DNA of 5,080 nt from Methanomicrobiales archaeon (GTDB lineage Archaea; Halobacteriota; Methanomicrobia; Methanomicrobiales; JACTUA01), in the NCBI GenBank assembly GCA_028678815.1, contig JAJRCS010000065.1, positions 1 to 5,080 on the forward strand. Reading direction: 5' to 3'. A program made the position numbers and the translations under genes. Positions 1-5,080 of this stretch are shown here, piece after piece; the first letter of the stretch is position 1, and every line of letters begins with the position of its first letter. The notes under the pieces are model-generated. The model saw nothing but the letters and a program-made list of their open reading frames with translations, ran no database searches and had not been told where the DNA came from.

Positions 1-1694
1 ATGAGCCTCCGGAGCTCCCCGTTCCCGCCCACCGCGATGATCGAGTCCCCCTCCCGGATGGCCTCGCCCGGGCCGGGCCTCACCACCGACCGGCCCGATC
101 CCTCGATCCCCACGATCCGGACGCCGGTCCTCTTCTCAAGGGCCCCGACGGTCGTCCCGGCATGGTGGGCGAGGTGCTTCATGAGCACCTTCTGCCCGTC
201 CGGGAGGTCCACGAGGACCCGGACAATGTCCTCGAGGATGATACCTGCGATGACCTGGCCGCCGATGGTGGGGAGGAGGGCCACGTAGTCGGCCCCGGCC
301 CGGTAAAGCTTCTCCACCGCCGCGGGCTCGCTCGCCCGGGCGAGGATCCTCGCGGCGGGATTCAGGTTCCGGGCGACGAGGGTGGTGAAGATGTTCACCC
401 CGTCGTTGTTCACCGCGGCGATGACGAACCGGGCCTCCTCCACGCCGGCCGCCCTGAGGACCGCCTCGTCCTCGGCGTTGCCCACCACCTCCCGGATGCC
501 GTGGCTCTTCCGGTCGATGACCGTGCACCGGACCCCTGCAATCGTCAGCTCGTGGTAGGCGGCCTTGCCCACGTCGCCGTATCCCGCGATGACGCAGGTG
601 GGCTCCCCCACCTCACGGATGCAGAACTCCCGGTCGAGGACCTCGGAGACCGCGGAGGCCCTCCCGAGGAGGAAGAGCATGGTGGAGGTGTCCAGGGCCT
701 CCTCCCTCCCCGGCGAGGGCAGGAACACCCCGGCCTTCCAGAGGAAGAGGAGGTCCACCCCGTACCGCTCGTAGAGGGAGAGCTCCGCGAGGGTCTTCCC
801 GAAGGCAATGCAGCCCCGCATGACCGGCACCTTGACGAGCTTGAGGGAGTCCTCCCCCCTGGCCCCGTCCCCGAGCCTCATCTGTCCGAGGCTGATGGCC
901 TCGAAGATGGTGTCCACGTCCGGCCGGATCACCGCGTGCCGGGCGAGGATCTTCCCCGTGGAGTTCTTGGGGGAGAGGACGTACTCGGCCCCCGCGTACC
1001 GGAGGAACCGGTCATAGGAGAGATCGTCCACCACGGCGATGATGGACCCCCCCGTCTGGTCCCGGACCCCGAGGATGATCTCCGCCGCCGTCCGCTCGTC
1101 CTCGCAGACCACGATGGAGTGGGCATGCTTCACCCAGGCATGCTCCCAGGTGCGGGAGGCCCGGTAGTCGCCCCAGACCACCGATACCCGGGAGCCGTAG
1201 TGGGCGACCACCTCCCGGGCCACCGCCTCGTCGGCCTCGACCACCACGATCCCGAGGTCGGAGATGATGAGGCTGTCGATGAGGGCCCGGGCGAGGGGGC
1301 CGTACCCCGCGATGACCACGTGGCCCTTCATCTCCCGGGTGGGGCCGGTGGGGGGCGGGACATTGATGATCCGGGAGAGGACCGGCTCGAGGAGGACGGG
1401 GATGAACATGAAGATCATGAAGACCCCCGTCAGGATCAGGATGACCGTGAAGAGGATGGTGACATCGCTCTGGAAGGGGAGGAGTTCCCCGAATCCTACC
1501 GTCGTGATGGTCTCGAGCACGAAGAGGAGGGCCACGGACCAGGAAATTCCCTTCCCCTCGAAGATGGGGTAGATGGTGTGGAAGATGACGGTGTAGAGGA
1601 TGAGGGCGAGGGCAAAGATGGTGATGAGGAGGGGGATGCCCCGGCGCCGGCTCCCGCCGAGGATATACCTCCAGGGGAGGAACCGCTCACCCAT
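1..1694 (-). CDS. Two-TM potassium channel with tandem RCK (TrkA-N/TrkA-C) domains, 3' end cut by window
   Basis: Predicted membrane K+ channel gated by cytoplasmic RCK domains. There are 564 codons in the window. A hydrophobic TM1 lies at about residues 20-42, a pore helix at 52-64, the selectivity filter TTVGFGE at 64-70, and TM2 at about 78-104. RCK1 follows: a Rossmann core from residue 125 (GYGPLA at 130-135, acidic E153 after strand 2) and a TrkA-C part at about 283-355. RCK2 has a canonical GYGDVG at 371-376, with a final TrkA-C domain from about 495 that stops at ELRRL. The family normally ends soon after this, so only a few residues are missing. The layout resembles GsuK (one pore, two RCKs per chain) more than MthK (one RCK). 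The ATG at 1694 is chosen because GGAGGTGA lies 6 nt upstream. It overlaps the stop of the preceding PP-loop gene by 8 bp, implying co-transcription. The ligand cannot be read from sequence; RCK2 looks able to bind NAD(H) or another nucleotide. Confidence 0.93.
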   Translation of the reverse strand, partial: MGERFLPWRYILGGSRRRGIPLLITIFALALILYTVIFHTIYPIFEGKGISWSVALLFVLETITTVGFGELLPFQSDVTILFTVILILTGVFMIFMFIPVLLEPVLSRIINVPPPTGPTREMKGHVVIAGYGPLARALIDSLIISDLGIVVVEADEAVAREVVAHYGSRVSVVWGDYRASRTWEHAWVKHAHSIVVCEDERTAAEIILGVRDQTGGSIIAVVDDLSYDRFLRYAGAEYVLSPKNSTGKILARHAVIRPDVDTIFEAISLGQMRLGDGARGEDSLKLVKVPVMRGCIAFGKTLAELSLYERYGVDLLFLWKAGVFLPSPGREEALDTSTMLFLLGRASAVSEVLDREFCIREVGEPTCVIAGYGDVGKAAYHELTIAGVRCTVIDRKSHGIREVVGNAEDEAVLRAAGVEEARFVIAAVNNDGVNIFTTLVARNLNPAARILARASEPAAVEKLYRAGADYVALLPTIGGQVIAGIILEDIVRVLVDLPDGQKVLMKHLAHHAGTTVGALEKRTGVRIVGIEGSGRSVVRPGPGEAIREGDSIIAVGGNGELRRL

Positions 1695-2523
1695 TGCCCG
1701 TCACCTCCCGGCCCCATGCCCCCCGTGCCGGGCAACCGGGGGGGACCGGCTCACCGCACCGGCCGCAGGGGGATTGTCTCCCCTTCCCGGGACCCGACCA
1801 CCCTGCAAGGGCTTCCCCCAGGTTTACGACGGCAAAGGGAGCCGAGGGGTGCCGCGACGTGTAATCGGCGAGCATCTGCCCCGCTTCCTTCTCCACCTGG
1901 TCCATGGCCTGCGGTTCCCGGGGCGGGAGGTGGCCCGGCACGGTGAGCCGGGCGTAGAGGGCGAGTTCCTCCTCCGGGATCCTGAGGAAGGGCCGGATGC
2001 AGGGGATCTCCTCATCACCGTGACTGGAGCCCGCCAGCCGGGCGGCATCGCCCCTGAGGACATGGAGAAACACGGACCGGGCCGCGTCATCGAGGGTCGT
2101 CCCGAGGGCGAGCCTCGTCGCCCCCGCCCGCCGGGCGAGGGAGGAGAGGGCCCGGTCCCGGGGCCAGGTGCACCCTGCAGGGGGAACACCGGTCTCTTCG
2201 GAGGCGACCCATTCAATGCCCATCCCTTCGGCCAGTGCCCCGATCCGGGCCATCCCGGGTCTGCCCTCGTCCACGGTGATGGCCACGAGGGTGAGGTCCC
2301 GGCGCATCCCGAAGTGCTCCCGGAGGAAGTGGAGGAGGGAGCTGCTGCATGGCCCGCCTGAGCATGCCACCGCGATCCGGTCACCCGGCCGGATCCATCC
2401 ATGGTCACGGATGGTCCGCTTCGCCCGGGCCTCGAGGGAGAGCCGGAGGTGCCCGGCGCAGAGCCGGAGCCCTGAGGAGGGCTGGAAGAGGACGGCATCC
2501 CTGCCGCAGCGGTCGCACCTCAT
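1687..2523 (-). CDS. Degenerate TtuA/Ncs6-like PP-loop protein (TIGR00269-like), catalytic residues altered
   Basis: This 278-residue protein has the architecture of the archaeal TtuA/Ncs6 tRNA 2-thiolation family: an N-terminal zinc finger (C3, C6, C22, H25), a PP-loop ATPase core from about 47, a segment resembling GHNLDDEAQT (GTTLDDAARS at 141-150) followed by LRGD (156-159), an IRPFLRIPEEELALYA stretch (176-191), and a C-terminal cysteine cluster (C253, C256, C264). Key positions are changed. The PP-loop signature SGGKDS reads SGGPCS (55-60). The catalytic/iron-sulfur CxxC keeps only its second cysteine (C118 in PAGC). The third cluster cysteine, in the family's ECPY-like motif, is absent (residues around 197-204 read GHLPPREP). 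The C-terminal finger lacks its fourth cysteine. Ordinary 2-thiouridine synthesis therefore looks unlikely; a regulatory, tRNA-binding or altered-chemistry role is inferred. The reading frame is intact with codon use like its neighbours, so it is not an obvious pseudogene. The start at MRCDRCG is set by the zinc finger, with only a weak GGTG upstream. First gene of the leftward unit. Confidence 0.82.
   Translation of the reverse strand: MRCDRCGRDAVLFQPSSGLRLCAGHLRLSLEARAKRTIRDHGWIRPGDRIAVACSGGPCSSSLLHFLREHFGMRRDLTLVAITVDEGRPGMARIGALAEGMGIEWVASEETGVPPAGCTWPRDRALSSLARRAGATRLALGTTLDDAARSVFLHVLRGDAARLAGSSHGDEEIPCIRPFLRIPEEELALYARLTVPGHLPPREPQAMDQVEKEAGQMLADYTSRHPSAPFAVVNLGEALAGWSGPGKGRQSPCGRCGEPVPPGCPARGAWGREVTGNG
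1701..1708 (-). promoter_or_regulatory. Shine-Dalgarno site of the K+ channel gene
   Basis: The minus strand reads GGAGGTGA, a full match to the archaeal anti-SD. It sits 6 nt before the channel's ATG and inside the last codons (Glu-Val-Thr) of the upstream PP-loop gene. It fixes the channel start and suggests reinitiation or coupling between the two overlapping genes. Confidence 0.85.
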
Positions 2524-2542
2524 CGGGGCACCCTGATCAGAC

Positions 2543-2548
2543 TTTTAT
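2543..2548 (+). promoter_or_regulatory. Putative TATA box for rio2
   Basis: TTTTAT is the best TATA-like element upstream of rio2. With the usual archaeal spacing of about 25-27 bp from box centre to start site, transcription would begin near 2572, giving a leader of only a few bases. That fits the lack of a Shine-Dalgarno. Assigned from position and composition only. Confidence 0.45.
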
Positions 2549-2558
2549 CATCACCCCA

Positions 2559-2565
2559 CATAAAG
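2559..2565 (-). promoter_or_regulatory. Putative TATA box for the PP-loop/K+ channel unit
   Basis: On the minus strand this reads CTTTATG. At standard archaeal spacing, transcription would start near 2536, about 13 nt ahead of the PP-loop gene's ATG. The other A/T element (ATAAAAGT on this strand, 2541-2548) lies too close to the start codon for normal spacing, so this one is preferred. Confidence 0.4.
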
Positions 2566-2578
2566 TGTGTAGAGCGCC

Positions 2579-3436
2579 ATGCCCATCTCTGCCGAGGCGG
2601 TGCGAAACCTCCAGGAGAACGACCTCCGGGTTCTCCATGCCCTGGAACGGCTCATGAAGCGGTACCAGTGGGTCCCCCTGGAGATCCTCGGCAGGGCAAC
2701 CGGGTTCGGGGAGAAGGAGACCCTGTTCCGGCTCTCCCGGCTCCTCGCCCTCGGCATGGCGAAGTACGAGAAGGTCCCGTACGACGGGTACACCCTCGTC
2801 TTCGCCGGCTACGATGCCCTCGCCCTGGACGCCCTCGCGGCGAAGGACACCGTGAAGGCCCTCGGCCCCTTCATCGGGGAGGGGAAGGAGTCGGTGGTGT
2901 ACGAGGGGCTCGGGGTCGGGAGGCTCGTCCTCAAGTTCCACCGGGTCGGGCAGCGGTCCTTCCAGTCCGCCCGGGTGAAGCGGGGGTACATGCCCGAGGA
3001 GGGGCATGTCCCCTGGATCTTCGCCTCCGCCCTCTCCGCCGGGCGGGAGTTCCTCGCCCTCCAGAAGCTCCACCCGAAGGTCCCGGTACCGGTGCCCGTG
3101 GAGCGGAACCGGCACGTCGTGGTCATGTCCTTCGTGCACGGGATGATCCTCTCGAAGTGCACCCCTGAAGATCCCCCTGCGGTGCTCGCAACCATTCTCC
3201 GGCACGTGAAGGAGGCATACCGGCTGGGGGTGATCCACGGGGACCTCTCGGAGTTCAACGTCATGGTGGAGGGGGACCGCTGCGTCCTCATCGACTGGCC
3301 CCAGTGGGTGGAGACCGATCACCCGAACGCAGGGGAGACCCTGGAGCGGGACCTCCGGGTCGTCCTCGGTTACTTCGAACGGAAGTTCGGGATCGGGTAT
3401 CCCCTCGACCGGGCCCTCGCGGAGGTGACCGGGTGA
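2579..3436 (+). CDS. rio2: RIO-type serine/threonine protein kinase Rio2
   Basis: An atypical protein kinase/ATPase of the RIO2 family, whose eukaryotic and archaeal members act in late maturation of the small ribosomal subunit; cytoplasmic. The 285 residues match the usual archaeal length. An N-terminal winged helix (about 1-90, with the VPLEIL segment at 32-37 typical of RIO2) precedes the RIO kinase domain. The glycine-rich loop GEGKES is at 100-105, the ATP-binding lysine K119 in VLKFHR, the hinge region around 181-187, the catalytic loop HGDLSEFN at 220-227 (D222, N227), and the metal-binding IDWPQ at 238-242 (D239). All catalytic residues are present, so it should be active. The start MPIS is the natural beginning of the winged helix, with no recognisable Shine-Dalgarno. 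The stop overlaps the next gene's GTG (GTGA), and the last codons contain that gene's ribosome binding site, pointing to a two-gene operon. Confidence 0.97.
   Translation: MPISAEAVRNLQENDLRVLHALERLMKRYQWVPLEILGRATGFGEKETLFRLSRLLALGMAKYEKVPYDGYTLVFAGYDALALDALAAKDTVKALGPFIGEGKESVVYEGLGVGRLVLKFHRVGQRSFQSARVKRGYMPEEGHVPWIFASALSAGREFLALQKLHPKVPVPVPVERNRHVVVMSFVHGMILSKCTPEDPPAVLATILRHVKEAYRLGVIHGDLSEFNVMVEGDRCVLIDWPQWVETDHPNAGETLERDLRVVLGYFERKFGIGYPLDRALAEVTG
3421..3428 (+). promoter_or_regulatory. Shine-Dalgarno site of the DUF460 gene
   Basis: GGAGGTGA lies 4 nt before the GTG at 3433 and within the last codons of rio2 (Glu-Val-Thr). It decides the GTG start, which also gives the expected N-terminus MKVFGIDVV. 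Confidence 0.85.
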
Positions 3437-5080
3437 AGGTCTTCGGGATCGACGTGGTGAAGGGATCGGTCCGGTCCCGGTCCCGGCGGCCGGTCTATGC
3501 CCTCGTCCGGATGGAGGACGGGGAGATCACGGCCGAGGGGGAGGTGACCCTCTTCCGGCTCCTGAAGGAGATCCGGGCTGGCGAACCGGAGATCCTCGCG
3601 GTGGACAGCCTCCAGGAGATCGCCCGGGACCAGCACGAGCTCTTCGCCTTCCTCGAGCACCTCCCGCCGAAGACCCGGCTCGTCCAGGTGACCGGCGGGG
3701 AGCGCCCCGAGACCCTCGGGAAGGTCGCGGCGAGGTACAACATCAGCTTCGACCGGTTCGACCCGTACGCCGAGGCCCGGGCGGCGGCGAGGATCGCCTC
3801 CCTCGGGGGCGGGGCCGAGGTGGTGGCCTACGAGAACTCCTGCTCGGTGGTGGTCTCCCGGAACCGGTCCCTCGGGAAGGGGGGGTGGAGCCAGAACCGC
3901 TATGTCCGGAAGGTCCACGGGGCCGTCCTCCGGGAGGCCCGGGAGATCGAGGAGCGGCTCCAGGCGGCAGGCCTCAGGTACGAGAAGAAGGAATCCCGGG
4001 CCTTCGGGGGGCTCTCCCGGGTCCAGTTCCTCGTCCATGCCCCCCGGGAGGAGATCCCGGTCTCCACCCGGCGGGGCGGGGACGTCCAGGTCCGGGTCGC
4101 CGGCCAGAAGCTCGACCGGATCCGGTTCAAGCCCGCCGGGAAGGCGGCGAGCTACCTCATCGTGGGGATCGACCCCGGGACCACCACGGCGGTGGCAGCG
4201 GTGGACCTGGACGGGAACCCGGTCCACCTCTCGAGCGGCCGGGAGCGGTCCATGGCCGACGTGGTGGAGGCCCTCTACCAGGTGGGGAAGCCCCTCGTCG
4301 TCGCCTCCGATGTCTCGGAGATGCCCTTCTCGGTGGAGCGGGTCCGGCGTGCCTTCTCGGCTGTCCCGTACACCCCCCGGGAGGACCGGACCGGCGAGGA
4401 GAAGATGGCCCTCACCCAGGGGTTCAGCTACGCAAACCTCCACGAGCGGGACGCCCTCTCGGCGGCCCTCGACGCATGGCGGTCGTACCGGAACCGGTTC
4501 CAGCCCCTCCTGAAGAGGGTGCCCCACGGCGTGGACCTGAACCGGGTGAAGGCGGGGATCATCCGGGGCCAGTCCATGGAGCAGATCCTGGGGGAGCTCT
4601 CCCCTGCCCGGGCACCCCCGGCCGAGAAGCCCCCGGAGCCGGTCCCCGCGGGGAAGCAGGACGAGCGGGTCATGGTCCTGGACGGGATGGTGAAGCGCCT
4701 CCGGGGCCTCGTCACCGAGCTCCAGGACGAGGTGAAGGCACGGGAGGGGGAGATCGCCCGGCTCCGGGAGCGGCTGGACCGGGAGCGGACCCGGGCGTAC
4801 CTCCGGGTGAGGCGGGACGCCGAGATCGCCAAGAAGGATGCCATCATCCAGGACCTGAGGCACCGGCTCCGGCAGGGCGAGCGGCAGGCGAAGACCCTGA
4901 AGAGGCGGCTGGAACGGGAGCGGAAGGCCGAGGAGGTCCGGCTGGACGGCTCCCGGGTGCCCCTCAAGGTCCTCCCCTCCCTCACGAGGGACGGGGTCCA
5001 GGCCCTCGCCCAGGAGGCGGGGATCGCCGGGGGGGACCTCCTCTATGTCGCGAGGTCCGACGGCTGGGGACGGTCCGTGG
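3433..5080 (+). CDS. COG2433/DUF460 family protein: two RNase H-like domains plus coiled coil, 3' end cut by window
   Basis: An archaeal conserved protein of unknown function, predicted as an RNase H/RuvC-YqgF-like nuclease or nucleic-acid-binding protein. There are 549 codons here and the frame is open at the right edge. The N-terminal domain (about 1-125) follows RNase H fold order, with strand FGID (D7), strand AVDS (D58) and helix DPYAEARAAARIA (D110, E114). A middle region (about 130-235) contains a basic segment, SRNRSLGKGGWSQNR. A second RNase H-like domain, the DUF460 core, shows GIDPGTTT (D247), VVASDVSEMP (D293, E296) and HERDALSAA (D340), a plausible acidic metal-binding set. After a Pro/Ala-rich linker (about 388-406), a highly charged coiled coil of some 95 residues runs from about 408 to 503. 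A C-terminal domain then begins (VPLKVLPSLTRDGV) and is truncated. The GTG start overlaps the rio2 stop by 4 bp. Substrate and activity are unknown; pairing with rio2 suggests RNA or ribosome biology, as an inference. Confidence 0.92.
   Translation, partial: MKVFGIDVVKGSVRSRSRRPVYALVRMEDGEITAEGEVTLFRLLKEIRAGEPEILAVDSLQEIARDQHELFAFLEHLPPKTRLVQVTGGERPETLGKVAARYNISFDRFDPYAEARAAARIASLGGGAEVVAYENSCSVVVSRNRSLGKGGWSQNRYVRKVHGAVLREAREIEERLQAAGLRYEKKESRAFGGLSRVQFLVHAPREEIPVSTRRGGDVQVRVAGQKLDRIRFKPAGKAASYLIVGIDPGTTTAVAAVDLDGNPVHLSSGRERSMADVVEALYQVGKPLVVASDVSEMPFSVERVRRAFSAVPYTPREDRTGEEKMALTQGFSYANLHERDALSAALDAWRSYRNRFQPLLKRVPHGVDLNRVKAGIIRGQSMEQILGELSPARAPPAEKPPEPVPAGKQDERVMVLDGMVKRLRGLVTELQDEVKAREGEIARLRERLDRERTRAYLRVRRDAEIAKKDAIIQDLRHRLRQGERQAKTLKRRLERERKAEEVRLDGSRVPLKVLPSLTRDGVQALAQEAGIAGGDLLYVARSDGWGRSV

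Larger units (their letters stand above)
2541..2566. repeat. Imperfect inverted repeat in the divergent promoter
   Basis: ACTTTTAT (2541-2548) and ATAAAGT (2560-2566) are inverted copies differing by one extra T in the left arm, separated by 11 bases. The arms coincide with the two proposed TATA boxes, so the symmetry may simply reflect back-to-back core promoters. An operator is the alternative. Confidence 0.5.
2524..2578. promoter_or_regulatory. Divergent intergenic promoter region
   Basis: These 55 bp are the only non-coding stretch in the window, and 2541-2570 is clearly A/T-richer than anything else in it. The region must hold the start signals for both the leftward PP-loop/channel unit and the rightward rio2/DUF460 unit. 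No strong Shine-Dalgarno precedes rio2 (the bases before its ATG read AGAGCGCC), and only a weak GGTG (2529-2532, minus strand) precedes the PP-loop gene. Both lead genes are therefore probably leaderless or short-leadered, as is common in archaea. Confidence 0.7.

Noticed and set aside
162..1946. Long open frame of 594 codons on the plus strand
   Set aside because: It lies antiparallel to the K+ channel and the PP-loop gene, its product is low-complexity (Asp/Glu/Gly/Pro/His-rich) with no fold or motif, and high-GC DNA readily leaves such frames open.
1600..2361. Plus-strand frame of 253 codons opposite the PP-loop gene
   Set aside because: No motifs, biased Gly/Pro/Arg/Glu composition, and it spans the end of one real gene and the start of the next; a chance frame.
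1824..2498. Minus-strand frame of 224 codons within the PP-loop gene
   Set aside because: It is rich in Ser/Pro/Gly/Arg and out of frame with the protein showing zinc-finger and PP-loop homology.
1687..2523. PP-loop gene as a pseudogene
   Set aside because: Despite the missing catalytic residues there is no stop or frameshift, third-position GC bias matches the neighbours, and the N-terminal zinc finger and overall domain order are kept.
2902..2904. Val106 after the Rio2 glycine-rich loop, where many members have Asp (GKESDVY)
   Set aside because: This position varies among archaeal Rio2 proteins and all catalytic residues are intact, so it does not suggest inactivity.
3370..4863. Open frame of 497 codons on the minus strand
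   Set aside because: It is antiparallel to the DUF460 gene, rich in Leu/Pro/His/Asp repeats, with no recognisable domain. It is the complement shadow of a high-GC gene.

Overview
The window is very GC-rich (codons overwhelmingly end in G or C, and arginine is mostly CGG). It is almost wholly coding and comes from a euryarchaeon. The supports are an archaeal-type Rio2 kinase, an archaeal COG2433/DUF460 protein, GGAGGTGA Shine-Dalgarno sites matching the archaeal 16S 3' end, and TATA-like A/T islands in place of bacterial -35/-10 boxes. A methanogen of the Methanomicrobiales is my best guess from composition and gene content; no methanogenesis gene is present to prove it.

Layout: two divergent two-gene units leave a 55-bp intergenic region (2524-2578). 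Leftward, a degenerate TtuA/Ncs6-like PP-loop protein (1687-2523) is followed with an 8-bp overlap by a two-TM potassium channel with two tandem RCK domains (1-1694, cut by the window edge a few residues before its expected end). Rightward, the RIO-type kinase rio2 (2579-3436) is followed with a 4-bp overlap by a COG2433/DUF460 protein (3433 to beyond 5080), which carries two RNase H-like folds, a long coiled coil and the start of a C-terminal domain. Both downstream genes have a perfect GGAGGTGA ribosome binding site inside the last codons of the gene before them, so each pair is probably translationally coupled.

Function: the right unit pairs a kinase known from small-subunit ribosome maturation with an uncharacterised RNase H-fold protein, which hints at a role in RNA or ribosome biogenesis. 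The left unit pairs a cytoplasmically ligand-gated K+ channel with a relative of tRNA 2-thiolation enzymes that has lost most of the family's catalytic and iron-sulfur-binding residues. That protein is the strangest gene here and may have a new, non-thiolase role. No RNA gene, mobile element, CRISPR array, terminator or long repeat is visible.
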